Counted from the stretch's first letter, positions 36,065-44,897 are shown. The stretch is DNA of 64,000 nt from Anaerolineae bacterium (GCA_022820125.1 JAJEGA010000011.1:61617-125616), one strand, 5' to 3'. A program made the numbers and translations. The notes: generated by a model from the sequence alone, not told the origin.

Positions 36065-36112
36065 CTAAACCGCGGGCCAGGGGCGGTTCGGACCGGCGCC
36101 CGGCTGCGGGAA
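36065..36112 (-). repeat. 48-bp direct repeat, current 3' end of the SCO1664-family gene (att-like, right)
   Basis: The final 15 codons and stop of the SCO1664-family gene. It pairs with the synonymous copy at 34813-34860, 1252 bp away in the same orientation. Confidence 0.85.
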
Positions 36113-36838
36113 GACGCCATCCGCCAGCAAGCGATCGACGCGGTATTCGAGCATGCGCATCTCAATCGGCGAGAGCAGCTCGCTCATGCCCCGCGTATAG
36201 GCGTCGTCTTCATCGTCCAGCCGCCCGCAGAGTTGGCGCAGGTCGGCGAGGATGGTGGCGGGAAGCGGCATGCCGGCGAAGTCCCAAATCACCGTGCGCA
36301 GCTTCTCGCTGGCGTTAAAGGTCAAGCCGTGATCGATGCCCCAGAGCTGGCCCGCTTCATCGACGAGGCAGTGCCCGCCTTTGCGATCGGCATTGTTGGC
36401 GATGGCGTCGAAGACAGCCATGCGCTCAAGCTGCGGCAGCAGTTCCGGCTTGTCGAAGGTGTAGTAGTGCTCTTCCGGATCGTGGTCGATGAAGAGCTGC
36501 ACCGAGCCGATGCCGCGCGTGCCAGCGCGCAGTAGGGTCGGCGGCACCAAATTCCAACCCAGCGCTTTCGCGGTCAGGTAGGCGGCGGTCTCGCGGTTGC
36601 AGAGCGTGCCATCGGGGAAATCCCAAAGCGGGCGCTCGCCGCGGCGCGGTTTATAAATCGCCAGCAGTCGGGCCTCATCGCGCGCGAGGTTCACCAGAAA
36701 GGTATAGTTCGAGCCCCAGCGCATCAAGCCGACTTCTGTGTCCATCTCGCCCATTTCGAGCACAGCGATAGCTTCGTCCAGGGGAATGCAAACCGGTTGA
36801 TCAAGGGCGCGGGCAGTGTAGACGCGGTTGACGCTCAT
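36065..36838 (-). CDS. SCO1664-family (PI3/4-kinase-like fold) protein
   Basis: A 257-residue protein of the family first noted as SCO1664, distantly related to phosphatidylinositol 3/4-kinases and HipA-type kinases. ARLLAIYKPRRGERPLWDFP holds the nucleotide-binding Lys and the WDFP family mark. FDAIANNADRKGGHCL is the catalytic-loop-like segment with Asp, Asn and Arg, and LWGIDHGLTFN contains the metal Asp of a DFG-like motif. I start at the ATG at 36836-36838 (MSVNRVYTARALDQP); the longer frame upstream looks non-coding. It belongs with DUF3090 and a phosphomutase-like gene, a trio often kept together, here split by a Uma2 gene. Its 3' end appears to have served as an integration site. Confidence 0.87.
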   Translation of the reverse strand: MSVNRVYTARALDQPVCIPLDEAIAVLEMGEMDTEVGLMRWGSNYTFLVNLARDEARLLAIYKPRRGERPLWDFPDGTLCNRETAAYLTAKALGWNLVPPTLLRAGTRGIGSVQLFIDHDPEEHYYTFDKPELLPQLERMAVFDAIANNADRKGGHCLVDEAGQLWGIDHGLTFNASEKLRTVIWDFAGMPLPATILADLRQLCGRLDDEDDAYTRGMSELLSPIEMRMLEYRVDRLLADGVFPQPGAGPNRPWPAV

Positions 36839-37080
36839 GGCGGCTGACCTGGCTAGTGGCGATGCAGGATTATTGTAGCTTGCCGGGAAGCGCGGCGGCA
36901 ACCGATCGGCGCGGAGGGAAGCGCGTCTTTTAGGCGGAAACAAGAAAACTCTACCGTCGCGTACACCGAGGAACTTATGCGAAATATGCCTTTTTGATTG
37001 TGTTCTTCGGTGTCCATGTGGCGCAACTGAAATTGGCTAATTGGATTTGCGCCGACTTCGAAACACTGCCACTCGGAGGC

Positions 37081-37647
37081 TTAAGATCCCAGCTTGACTC
37101 TGCGATAAAGCGATCCCAGCCTGAGCGCGCAGCCGAGCGGCTCGAGCTCAATCTCGTCAGTTGGGTCGGTGAACTGCCGAGTGCGCCAGCCACTCTCGCT
37201 GCGCAAATTCCACTGCGCGAAAACGCGTTCTTGATCGAGAATCAGATAACCCTGAATGCTGGGCACAGCGCCATATAACTCGAGCTTAAGCACGTGGTCG
37301 CGCTCAATGGAAGAGGGAGATGTTACCTCGACGACGACCTTTGGGTTCAGTAAGATGACTTCGCTGTCGTCGGCGTAAACCGGCTCGCCACAGGCGACGC
37401 TCACATCAGGATATACGTACTTCGTCTCATCAACTCCGACGCGCATATCGCTTGAGCGAACCACACAATCGGACTCACTCAATAGATTCACCAGAGCAGC
37501 AATTGTATATGCGATTATAGTGCTGTGATTGCCTGTGCCACCGGTCATGGGGTAAATCTCTCCGTCGATGTATTCGTGTTTGATCTCGCTCTCAGCTTCC
37601 AGCGCGAGATACTCTTCCACGGTCCACTGCTGGATTTCTATCGCCAT
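37081..37647 (-). CDS. Uma2-family (DUF820) putative endonuclease
   Basis: A 188-residue protein of the Uma2/DUF820 family, a PD-(D/E)XK-fold group that is abundant in cyanobacteria and Chloroflexi. WTVEEYLALEAESEIKHEYI begins it, and the core is YVYPDVSVACG (Asp), then NPKVVVEVTSPSS (the Glu-x-x-Ser variant of the active site), YGAVPSIQGYLILDQ follows. GGAGG 8 nt before the ATG at 37645-37647 fixes the start. It sits between the DUF3090 and SCO1664-family genes, which normally adjoin, so it probably inserted there. The biological role of this family is not established. Confidence 0.9.
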   Translation of the reverse strand: MAIEIQQWTVEEYLALEAESEIKHEYIDGEIYPMTGGTGNHSTIIAYTIAALVNLLSESDCVVRSSDMRVGVDETKYVYPDVSVACGEPVYADDSEVILLNPKVVVEVTSPSSIERDHVLKLELYGAVPSIQGYLILDQERVFAQWNLRSESGWRTRQFTDPTDEIELEPLGCALRLGSLYRRVKLGS

Positions 37648-37719
37648 GATTCGTCCTCCCGCGTTGAGACTGTCTCGTAGCCTCAGGCGTCCAGATTCAC
37701 GCCGCAATAATTCAGTGGC

Positions 37720-37800
37720 GCAGGCGGGCAACCCGGTGGGTAGCCCCTACACCCTTGCCCATCAGGCGGGCAGCCCGGTGGGTATCCCCTGCACCGTTTG
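37720..37800. repeat. Two degenerate hairpin repeats
   Basis: Two tandem minus-oriented versions, GCGGGCAACCCGGTGGGTAG plus CCCCTAC (about 37725-37752) and GGGCAGCCCGGTGGGTATCC (about 37770-37795), with ACCC(C)GGTGGGT cores. They diverge from the main GTAGGGGCG family but keep its ends. Confidence 0.6.
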
Positions 37801-37841
37801 CCTGGAATTTATTTGACGCCTCCGATGCAAGCGTCCACTGA

Positions 37842-38414
37842 TCACGCCCAGTAGAAGATGATGCGTCCATTCTGCTTGGCATCGGGCCGACCCGATTTCA
37901 CCGTGTCAATCGCGTGCAGGCTCAAGGCGCGCATCTGCTCGCGCGTGCACCACATGCGCACGACTTGCGGCTCGCCCTCTGCCCCTTCAAAGAGATTGAA
38001 AGCCGCGCGCGCTTCCTCTTCGTCGTTATCGTCCAAGTCATCGATGAGCTCATCGTCATCGATTTCGTTGGGATCTTGCGGCACAAATTCCTGGGCGACG
38101 AGGATGATTTTGTTGTCGTTCGGCTCGTATGCCAAGCCCATCTGGGAGATGCGAAACAGCGGCTCAATCGGTTCGCGCAGCGCCATATCCAACTGGCTGA
38201 AGTCGGCTTCGGTGCGGGTTTCCTCTTGGGCGTCGATGTCGTTCAGCAAATCGGCGATGGCGGAGGAAAGCGCCTGCGCCTGCTCTTTTTCAATCGTAAA
38301 TGAAACGAGGCGATTGTCTTTCCCCGCCTGCAGATGAAAGGTGCGCTTTCCCTTGGGCCCGATGGTGCCGATGGTGACAAAGTCAACCGGATTGAGTTCG
38401 ATTACATTTCCCAT
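37842..38414 (-). CDS. DUF3090 family protein
   Basis: A 190-residue cytosolic protein of the DUF3090 family (the TIGR03847 group). The N-terminus VIELNPVDFVTIGTIGPKGK and FHLQAGKDNRLVSFTIEKEQ are characteristic, as is the end CTREQMRALSLHAIDTVKSG. An acidic insert of about 20 residues (NEIDDDELIDDLDDNDEEEA) in the middle is unusual. GGAGG lies 6 nt upstream of the ATG at 38412-38414. It is placed between a phosphomutase-like gene and the SCO1664-family kinase-like gene, the conserved trio. Its biochemical function is unknown; the association suggests one pathway. Confidence 0.9.
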   Translation of the reverse strand: MGNVIELNPVDFVTIGTIGPKGKRTFHLQAGKDNRLVSFTIEKEQAQALSSAIADLLNDIDAQEETRTEADFSQLDMALREPIEPLFRISQMGLAYEPNDNKIILVAQEFVPQDPNEIDDDELIDDLDDNDEEEARAAFNLFEGAEGEPQVVRMWCTREQMRALSLHAIDTVKSGRPDAKQNGRIIFYWA

Positions 38415-38473
38415 TGTGTCCTCCGTCTACAAGTATGGCAAAGGCAACTTGTAGCGTGAGCCTGGCCGGACCC

Positions 38474-39127
38474 TTAGTCGTCGGCTTTCGCCGCCGCCTT
38501 TTGGGAGCGCGCTTTTTTCAATTCCAAGAGATGGGCAATGTCGTTCATGCCGATGATAAAAGGTCGGCTGTGGCTCAGATGCAGCGTACTGATTGAGGCC
38601 GGCGAGATCACAATCCGCTGGAAGACATCCAAGTGCATGCCCAAATAATGCGCCAGCGCCATCTTGATCAGATCGGCATGGAAGACCAGCGCGATCATCT
38701 GCTCCGGGCGCTGTTGCGCGAGCGCTTCAATCGCATTGACGATACGCGTTTGCACGCCGCGCATCGTCTCGCCATTGGGGAATCTGGCGCGCGAGGGGTA
38801 CTCTTGCACCAGTGCCCACATCTTGCGTTTTGCCAATTCGTTGATGGCCATGCCCTGCCAATCGCCATATTCGACTTCGGTGATCTCGGGATGCGTTTGC
38901 AGCGCAATCGTCGGATGATGTTTGGCGATGGCGGCGGCGGTCTCCATGGTGCGTTCAATCGGGCTGGAATAGATGCAGCCAAGCGGCGCTTCAGCCAGCC
39001 GGCGGCCGAGCGCTTCCGCCTGAGCGATGCCTTCTTGGTTGAGATGGACGCCCTCCATCCGACCGGCAAGCTTTCCCGTCTTCACGAAATCATTCACGGC
39101 ATGCCGGATGAGCAGAATCGTTGTCAT
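38474..39127 (-). CDS. Histidine phosphatase superfamily protein (phosphomutase-like, MSMEG_4193 group)
   Basis: A 217-residue member of the phosphoglycerate-mutase-like phosphatase superfamily. The catalytic motif is LLIRHAVND (RHA rather than the usual RHG) at residue 7; IYSSPIERTMETAAAI provides the Arg, EVEYGDWQGM the Glu region, and ALVFHADLIKMAL the second catalytic His. The C-terminal tail is basic (KKARSQKAAAK). It heads the trio with DUF3090, 59 nt downstream, and the SCO1664-family gene. In Actinobacteria this trio lies near mycothiol-ligase genes, but none is visible here. Confidence 0.9.
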   Translation of the reverse strand: MTTILLIRHAVNDFVKTGKLAGRMEGVHLNQEGIAQAEALGRRLAEAPLGCIYSSPIERTMETAAAIAKHHPTIALQTHPEITEVEYGDWQGMAINELAKRKMWALVQEYPSRARFPNGETMRGVQTRIVNAIEALAQQRPEQMIALVFHADLIKMALAHYLGMHLDVFQRIVISPASISTLHLSHSRPFIIGMNDIAHLLELKKARSQKAAAKADD

Positions 39128-39262
39128 AAGCAGGGTTCTCAGGCGCGATCAATTGCGCCAGATGATAACATAATCTCAAGCGGCTGGGCTAGTCATCTTG
39201 CGTATCGGTCAATCACGGCGTGTAGAATAGGAAGCGCCGCCAATCCGAGTGGAGACCAGCGT

Positions 39263-40078
39263 ATGAGATTCGCCATCAACTATTCACCGCAAGCCGAGAA
39301 ACTGTGGCGGGAAGGGCGCATCCAGGTCGATCTGTTCAAGTGTCCGGATTGGCTCGACCTGGTGACGAAGGTCGGCGCGATTCACAAGCGCTACGTGCAT
39401 TGCTCGCTGATCACCTGGCGCGGCGAGATGGCCCAGATCGATTTCGCTCAGCTGCAGCGCTGGTTGGATACGACGGAAACGCTGGCGATCAATACGCACT
39501 TTGCCCTGGCCCAGTCTGAATTCGCGGAAGAAAGCGTCTCGCCGGAAGCGGTCATTCAGCGCGCGGCGCGCATATTGTCGCCGCTATGCGAGCGCTTGGG
39601 CGCCGAGAATATCGTCATCGAGAACGTGCCTTATCCGGCGCCCGCGGGCGTTTGGAAAGACGCACTCATTGAGGAGATTGTTGATCCGGCTGTCATATCC
39701 GAAATTGTTCGCCGTACCGGCTGCGGCTTATTATTGGATATTGCCCATGCCATCCGCGCTTGTGAAGGCAGCGGGCGCGCTGACGTCAAAGCCTACATCA
39801 AGGCGCTGCCAGTGCAGGGCTTGCGCGAGTTGCATGTGACGGGCATCTTGCCCGAGCCGGACGAGCAGGGCATTCGTCACGATCACTTCGCGCTGACGGC
39901 AGAGGACTGGGCGATGACCGAATGGGCGCTGGCGCAGATCCGCGCTGGCGATTGGCAGAAGCCGGATACACTGGCTTTTGAATATGGCGGCGTCGGCGAG
40001 CGATTCGCCTGGCGCAGCGAAGCGGCAGTCATCGCCGCGCAGGCCCCGCGGCTCTATCAACTGGCGAAGTCGGTTTGA
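39263..40078 (+). CDS. DUF692-like TIM-barrel protein
   Basis: A 271-residue protein resembling the DUF692/xylose-isomerase-like TIM-barrel group, some of whose members (MbnB type) are multinuclear iron oxygenases working on peptides. The motif NIVIENVPYP has the usual Glu-Asn, GLLLDIAHAIRAC the Asp, ELHVTGI and HDHFALTAEDW the His residues, and DTLAFEYGG the late Glu. GGAG about 9 nt upstream supports the ATG at 39263; the frame extends further left but there is only antisense of the phosphatase gene there. No precursor-peptide or partner gene is visible nearby, so the substrate is unknown. Confidence 0.75.
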   Translation: MRFAINYSPQAEKLWREGRIQVDLFKCPDWLDLVTKVGAIHKRYVHCSLITWRGEMAQIDFAQLQRWLDTTETLAINTHFALAQSEFAEESVSPEAVIQRAARILSPLCERLGAENIVIENVPYPAPAGVWKDALIEEIVDPAVISEIVRRTGCGLLLDIAHAIRACEGSGRADVKAYIKALPVQGLRELHVTGILPEPDEQGIRHDHFALTAEDWAMTEWALAQIRAGDWQKPDTLAFEYGGVGERFAWRSEAAVIAAQAPRLYQLAKSV

Positions 40079-40443
40079 TTGGTTCTCTAGCGGAGATAGC
40101 CAGGGCAAGCCGGCTGCAGGGGCGAGCCAGTCGCTCGTACGGACGCCAACCGTTTGGATGAATTTCCTAGGGACGAGTCTTGGCTCGTCCGCGAACGAAT
40201 AAAAACTCGCTATGGCATTGCTCGCGCATTGATGCTACAGTTACTGGGCAACGTGGTACAAGGAAGACATGAGCGTCTTTTTCCACATTGGTGCAGTGGG
40301 AATGCACCCATCAGTCCCCGAGAGCGCAAAACCCGCGGCGAAGCTCCCACACCGGTAGGGTGGGTTCGTTGGCGTTCGTTGAGCTCGCGTAAGGCTGTGG
40401 CAACGACCCGGTTAATCGTTTCTTTAGCAGGAGTAAGCAGAAG
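40079..40443 (+). other. Gap with degenerate hairpins and probable cspA-type leader
   Basis: Two decayed hairpin repeats lie at about 40117-40145 and 40169-40196 (GACGAGTCTTGGCTCGTC). The remaining 240 bp before the cold-shock gene contains no open frame with coding character. Cold-shock genes usually carry long structured leaders, so part of it is probably an untranslated leader. Confidence 0.45.
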
Positions 40444-40659
40444 ATGTCCGAAGAACGTTCGCAAGGTACTGTCAAGTGGTTCAACGCCGAGAAGGGTTAT
40501 GGCTTCATCTCTCAGGAAGATGGCGATGATCTGTTTGTACATTACAGCGAGATCCAGGGAACCGGCTACCGCAGCCTCGACGAGGGCGCGCGCGTTGAAT
40601 TCCTAATCACCGAAGGCCGCAAGGGCAAGCAAGCCAGCGCTGTGGCCGTGCTCGACTAG
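40444..40659 (+). CDS. Cold-shock domain protein
   Basis: A 71-residue single cold-shock domain, an OB-fold RNA/DNA chaperone. RNP1 is KGYGFISQ and RNP2 is DLFVHYSEI, both intact; [11 protein letters not shown] opens the domain. AGGAG lies 12 nt before the ATG, a rather long spacing. A strong intrinsic terminator follows 27 nt after the stop, so it is probably transcribed alone. Length and sequence are standard for CspA-like proteins. Confidence 0.95.
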   Translation: MSEERSQGTVKWFNAEKGYGFISQEDGDDLFVHYSEIQGTGYRSLDEGARVEFLITEGRKGKQASAVAVLD

Positions 40660-40686
40660 TTCCGCCCAAGAGAGTTAGAAACAGAG

Positions 40687-40712
40687 CCCGTCTCATCTGA
40701 GGCGGGTTTTTT
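40687..40712 (+). terminator. Intrinsic terminator of the cold-shock gene
   Basis: CCCGTCTCA and TGAGGCGGG pair with one G-U wobble around a very short loop, followed by TTTTTT. It lies 27 nt downstream of the stop codon. Confidence 0.9.
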
Positions 40713-40828
40713 GCTTATGTAGTATTTGGCCACCATCAATTGAGGGGATGACTTAACAGCCTAGTCCGTCGGCAATGAAAGTCGCGCGCGCCAAGCCATC
40801 TGCCGCGATGCTAATTGTCAATTTGCTC

Positions 40829-41296
40829 CTACTCGCGCCCCGCCGTTTCCCAAATCAAAGCCAGTTCGTCGCTCGTGATTTCACCGTTGCCATGCGCTAA
40901 TATCGTCATATCGGCGATGCGGTCAAGCTTGCTCTCAATTTCGAGAATCTTCTGCGAATTGGCGTCTATCTTGGTTTCCAGGCGCGCAATCTTCTCATCA
41001 ATCTGCGCAAAGCGCTGGTCAATCTGCGCAAAGCGCGAATCAATCGAGTCAAATCTGCTGTTCAGAGGCGACACAATCAGAGCGGCCATGGCAATCATCG
41101 CCGCAATGATTGGGATTATGATCGTCGCGGACACCATACGCAGCGATTTGACATTGTCGACACTGTCGCTTGACGCCTCTGGCATGGATGCAGCCTCATT
41201 CTCCTCGCGCGGCTTGTTGCTGCCCTGCGCCATGGCGCCGGCAGGCGATCTTGGTCCGGGAAGACTTTCCCCTACGCCTTGCGCGTCCGTAGACAA
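40829..41296 (-). CDS. Membrane-anchored coiled-coil protein
   Basis: A 155-residue protein of unknown function. A disordered N-terminus of about 50 residues is followed by one transmembrane helix (ATIIIPIIAAMIAMAALIVS, about 57-76). A coiled coil with seven-residue near-repeats comes next (FDSIDSRFAQIDQRFAQIDE, then KIARLETKID). The C-terminal 25 residues are distinct (GNGEITSDELALIWETAG). It has the same plan as the genes at 2248-2628 and 44415-44897. It stands alone between the cold-shock gene and Tal-Pgi. The ATG at 41294-41296 is chosen; a start near the helix is possible. Confidence 0.65.
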   Translation of the reverse strand: MSTDAQGVGESLPGPRSPAGAMAQGSNKPREENEAASMPEASSDSVDNVKSLRMVSATIIIPIIAAMIAMAALIVSPLNSRFDSIDSRFAQIDQRFAQIDEKIARLETKIDANSQKILEIESKLDRIADMTILAHGNGEITSDELALIWETAGRE

Positions 41297-41425
41297 TTCT
41301 GTTCCATTTCGTCTAAATGGCGCTTACAGTCACATTCCAGTTGAATGAATGCGTCAAGTCCCATTGTACACTCTTTTCTTGGCAACATCCACGCTTTGCT
41401 AAACTCATCAGGACGGATTAGCTCG

Positions 41426-44305
41426 CTAACGCCGCCGCGACTCGACGACCTTGATCGCCGTCAGCAGGCTTTCAAGCCCGATGCTGCGGTCGCCGGTCAG
41501 GTGCAGGCAGATCGCCCGCCGGCCATGGCTGTGCAGCGCGTTCAAGTCGCCGGCGGCTTGCGCGGCGAAGAGCGTTCCGAAGCTATAGTCCATGCTTGGG
41601 ATCGCCAGGTCGGGCGCGGCATCGGCGGTCAACTGCCAGAAGATGCCGTTGTCTCCCCCACCCTTGTGATACTGCCCGGTGCTATGCAAATAGCGCGGAC
41701 CGTAGCCGATGGTGACGGCGCGCTTGGTCACATGGCGCAGGCTCCGCTGAACATGCGCAATCAGCCGCTCTTCATCCGGCGTGGCTGTGAAGTAAATCAA
41801 AAAGGCGAAGTAGTCTCCCGCGCGAGACGCAGCCATCTGCGCCGCGATTAAGCCGACCGCGTCTGCCCCATCAAAGCCATGCTGACCGCATAGCTCCCGC
41901 AGCGGCTCGAGGGTGCTCTCATCGGCATAGAATTCCAGACCTTCACGCCTCATCAAGGGCGTGGCAGTCGGCAGGCTGCCTTGCGCCTGGTAGCTTTGCA
42001 GCAGCGCCTTGGTAGCGTCTTTGGCTTCGGTGACGTTCGGCTCGTCAAAGGGATTGACCTCCAGCAGCGCGCCGGCGATGGCGGTCGCGTATTCCCAGCG
42101 GAAGAACTCGCCGGCGATATCGCGCTCGTCGGCGATGCGGATGGTCACGCGCGGGTGGCCCGCTTCCCGCAGGGCGCGAATGGCCGCGTCTTGCTCGGCG
42201 ACATCGGCATCGTTATCGAGGCGCAGATAAATGAAGAGACGGTCGCTGACGTAATCATGGGGCAAGCCGACGGAGGCGCCCACCACCGGCAGCGCGCCTT
42301 TCCCCTCTTTGCCCAAGCTTTCGGCAAGCAGCTGCTCCGCCCAATTGCCAAAGCTGCGCAGCGATTCCGACGTGTAGATGGCGACCTTGTCGCGCCCCTC
42401 TTTCGCCAGCGCGCCGATCACCGCGCCCAGCAGCAAGCCCGGGTGATAGCTTGAAGGGATGCTCTCGCGGTTGGCGGCGATCATGGTATCGGCGCTGGCC
42501 CAAAAGCCAGCGAGATCAAGCCCGATCAGCGCCGCCGGAACCATGCCGAAATAACTGAGCGCGCTGTAGCGCCCGCCGATGTCGGTCGGATTCAGGAAGA
42601 TATCGCGGACGCCAGCTTTCCGCGCGACTGTCTCCAGGCGGGATCCGGGGTCGGTGATGACGATGAATTGCTCGGCATTGCCGCCGGTCTTCTCCCAGAA
42701 GTAAAGGTCAAGCGCGACAGTTTCGATGGTGCCGCCCGATTTGCTGGCGACGACGAAGAGCGTGTTTTCCAGCTCGATCTGCGCCTCGACCTGCCGAATG
42801 CGGGCCGGGTCGGTGCTATCGAGCACAATCAATTCAGGGAAGCCCGCCTGTGGACCGAAGGTATCGGCGAGCACCTCCGGCGCCAGCGAACTGCCGCCCA
42901 TGCCCAGCAGGACGACATGCTCGAAGCGTTCAGCGCGCATGCTCTCTTGCAGCGCTTGAAGCCGCTCGCGGTCGATGGTCGTATCGACATTGAGCCAGCC
43001 CAGCCGATCGACGATTTTCTTGATCGTCGCCGCCCCCGCCTTCCACAGGCTGCCGTCTTTATTCCAGAGGCGCGGATTGGCGTAATCGGCGTCCAAGCCC
43101 GCAATCGCTTCGTCCACGGCGCCGTGATAGATGCCCAGCGCCAGCTTGGCGCGCTCAATAATGCCGCTGCGCAGCAGGGTGCGTTTTGCCGCCACTTGCG
43201 AGATCAAGGTCTCGAAGCTGTCGATAAAGGCATCGACGCCGTCATCCTGCAAACGGGCGGTGACCTGCCCCATATCAATGCCGGCCTCCGCCAGCCGATC
43301 CAGCGCCTCTTCCGGCGGCAGGAACTCACCGGCGTCTTGCGTGACCGTTTCCGCGACCGTGCCGTGATCCTTGAAGGCGGCCAGTGTGGCCGGCGGCAAA
43401 GTGTTCACCGTCTGCGGTCCGATGAGATTGTCGACGTATAGCGTATCGGGATAGGTCGGGTTTTTGGTGCTGGTCGATGCCCAGAGCGGTCGCTGCGCCA
43501 GCGCCCCGGCTTCGCGCAATGCTTCAAAGCGCTCGCCGTGGAAGATGCGCTGGAAGGACTTGTAAGCCATCTTGGCGTTGGCGATGGCGGTCTGGCCCAG
43601 CAGCACGCGGTTGGCGGCGATGCGGGCGGTATCTTGCCGCAGCTGCGCCGCCCTTATATTGTTCTCCAAGATTTGATCAACCATGCTGTCGATGCGGCTG
43701 AGGAAGAAACTGGCGACCGAAGCCACGCGCGTCACATCTTCGCCGGCAGCCAGGCGCCGCTCCAAGCCGCGGACGAAGGCTTCCGCCACCCGCTCATAAT
43801 TGTTGATGGCGAAGATCAGGGTCACGTTGACGTTGATGCCGGCGGCGATGGTATCTTCAATGGCGGGGATGCCCTCGGGCGTCGCCGGTATCTTGATCAT
43901 GAGATTGGGTCGGCCGACCGTCTCATACAGGCGCTTGGCTTCGTCGACGGTGCCGCCGGTATCGCGCGCCAGCAGGGGCGAGACTTCCAGGCTGACGTAG
44001 CCATCGCCGCCGGCGCTGCGATCGTATATCGGGCGGAAGAGGTCGGTTGCTTGCTGGATATCCTCAATCGCCAGCGCTTCGTAGATGTCTTGCGCTTCCA
44101 GATCGAGCATGGTCATGATGGCGTCGTCATAGGTATCGGAATCGCCGATGGCTTTCTGGAAGATGGAGGGGTTGGAGGTGACGCCGAGGACGCCTTCTTC
44201 ATCAATGCGGCGCTGCAAGTCGCCGTTGTTCAGGTCGTCGCGATGGATGTAATCGAGCCAGGCACTCTGCCCGAAGTTCTGAATCTCCAGCAGGGGATTG
44301 CTCAT
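41426..44305 (-). CDS. Bifunctional transaldolase / glucose-6-phosphate isomerase
   Basis: A 959-residue fusion linking the non-oxidative pentose-phosphate pathway to glycolysis. Residues 1 to about 370 are a transaldolase: GQSAWLDYIHRDDL at the start, GVTSNPSIFQKAI and LMIKIPATPEGIPAIE with the Schiff-base Lys. Residues from about 400 are a phosphoglucose isomerase: HVVLLGMGGSSLAPEVL, FVVASKSGGTIET (SIS signature), and DPGSRLETVARKAG. This fused form is known as Tal-Pgi. GGGAG 7 nt before the ATG at 44303-44305 supports the start. It is separated from neighbours and probably has its own promoter. Confidence 0.95.
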   Translation of the reverse strand: MSNPLLEIQNFGQSAWLDYIHRDDLNNGDLQRRIDEEGVLGVTSNPSIFQKAIGDSDTYDDAIMTMLDLEAQDIYEALAIEDIQQATDLFRPIYDRSAGGDGYVSLEVSPLLARDTGGTVDEAKRLYETVGRPNLMIKIPATPEGIPAIEDTIAAGINVNVTLIFAINNYERVAEAFVRGLERRLAAGEDVTRVASVASFFLSRIDSMVDQILENNIRAAQLRQDTARIAANRVLLGQTAIANAKMAYKSFQRIFHGERFEALREAGALAQRPLWASTSTKNPTYPDTLYVDNLIGPQTVNTLPPATLAAFKDHGTVAETVTQDAGEFLPPEEALDRLAEAGIDMGQVTARLQDDGVDAFIDSFETLISQVAAKRTLLRSGIIERAKLALGIYHGAVDEAIAGLDADYANPRLWNKDGSLWKAGAATIKKIVDRLGWLNVDTTIDRERLQALQESMRAERFEHVVLLGMGGSSLAPEVLADTFGPQAGFPELIVLDSTDPARIRQVEAQIELENTLFVVASKSGGTIETVALDLYFWEKTGGNAEQFIVITDPGSRLETVARKAGVRDIFLNPTDIGGRYSALSYFGMVPAALIGLDLAGFWASADTMIAANRESIPSSYHPGLLLGAVIGALAKEGRDKVAIYTSESLRSFGNWAEQLLAESLGKEGKGALPVVGASVGLPHDYVSDRLFIYLRLDNDADVAEQDAAIRALREAGHPRVTIRIADERDIAGEFFRWEYATAIAGALLEVNPFDEPNVTEAKDATKALLQSYQAQGSLPTATPLMRREGLEFYADESTLEPLRELCGQHGFDGADAVGLIAAQMAASRAGDYFAFLIYFTATPDEERLIAHVQRSLRHVTKRAVTIGYGPRYLHSTGQYHKGGGDNGIFWQLTADAAPDLAIPSMDYSFGTLFAAQAAGDLNALHSHGRRAICLHLTGDRSIGLESLLTAIKVVESRRR

Positions 44306-44414
44306 CAGGGACTCCCTATATGGCTAATTAGCGTGTCAATTTCGTCATTCTAGCAGGCTTGCTATTGCCTTGCCAGCCGGCTGGATCGGGGATACGAGCT
44401 TGTTGAGAGAGGGC

Positions 44415-44897
44415 TTATTGGGGTGAATCGGCGATGGTGTCGACCATGTCTTCGCGCGCGAGGATGATGCCTTCAAGGCGCGCCACACGCTGATTGCAGA
44501 CGTCCACTTTGCTTTCAATGCGGCGGAGGTCCGAGCGTATTTCGACGATGTCTCCTTTGAGTTCTGTGCGCAACTCGGCATGGTCGGCTTTGAATTCCTG
44601 GCGCAGTGCGACATTATCGGCTTTAAGTTCCTGGCGCAGTGCGGCAATGTCGGCTTTGAATTCCTGGCGCAGTGCGGCAATGTCGGCTTTGGATTCCTGG
44701 CGCAGTGCGGCGTTATCGGCTTTGAGTTCTGTACGAAAGGACTTCAGATCCGTACGCATCTTGGTGATGTCGCCTTTTTGCTCTTGGCGCAAGTCCGCAA
44801 GCTTCTTGTCGAATCTTCCTTCCATACGCCAGACTGCTGCCAGAATCGCAAGAATTGTAACGACGAGCTCCAGCGACAGACTTGTATCAAACTCCAA
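44415..44897 (-). CDS. Membrane-anchored protein with 11-residue coiled-coil repeats
   Basis: A 160-residue protein. A hydrophobic segment (LSLELVVTILAILAAVW, about 6-22) is followed by a coil made of 11-residue units of the type xKADIAALRQE, six or so in a row from about residue 60 to 120, which then drift into LKGDIVEIRSD. The underlying DNA is a 33-bp tandem repeat. The end (RVARLEGIILAREDMVDTIA) is less regular. Function unknown; it shares one-helix-plus-coil architecture with 2248-2628 and 40829-41296. It lies directly upstream of Tal-Pgi on the same strand, 109 nt away. Confidence 0.68.
   Translation of the reverse strand: MEFDTSLSLELVVTILAILAAVWRMEGRFDKKLADLRQEQKGDITKMRTDLKSFRTELKADNAALRQESKADIAALRQEFKADIAALRQELKADNVALRQEFKADHAELRTELKGDIVEIRSDLRRIESKVDVCNQRVARLEGIILAREDMVDTIADSPQ
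44587..44735 (-). repeat. 33-bp tandem repeats inside the coiled-coil gene
   Basis: About four and a half copies of a 33-bp unit containing TCCTGGCGCAGTGCGGCAAT, each coding for 11 residues. Copies differ by a few bases only, indicating recent expansion. Confidence 0.85.

Noticed and set aside
38633..39262. Extension of the DUF692 gene 210 codons to the left
   Set aside because: The extra part is antisense to the histidine phosphatase gene; the ATG at 39263 has a ribosome site and gives a family-like N-terminus.
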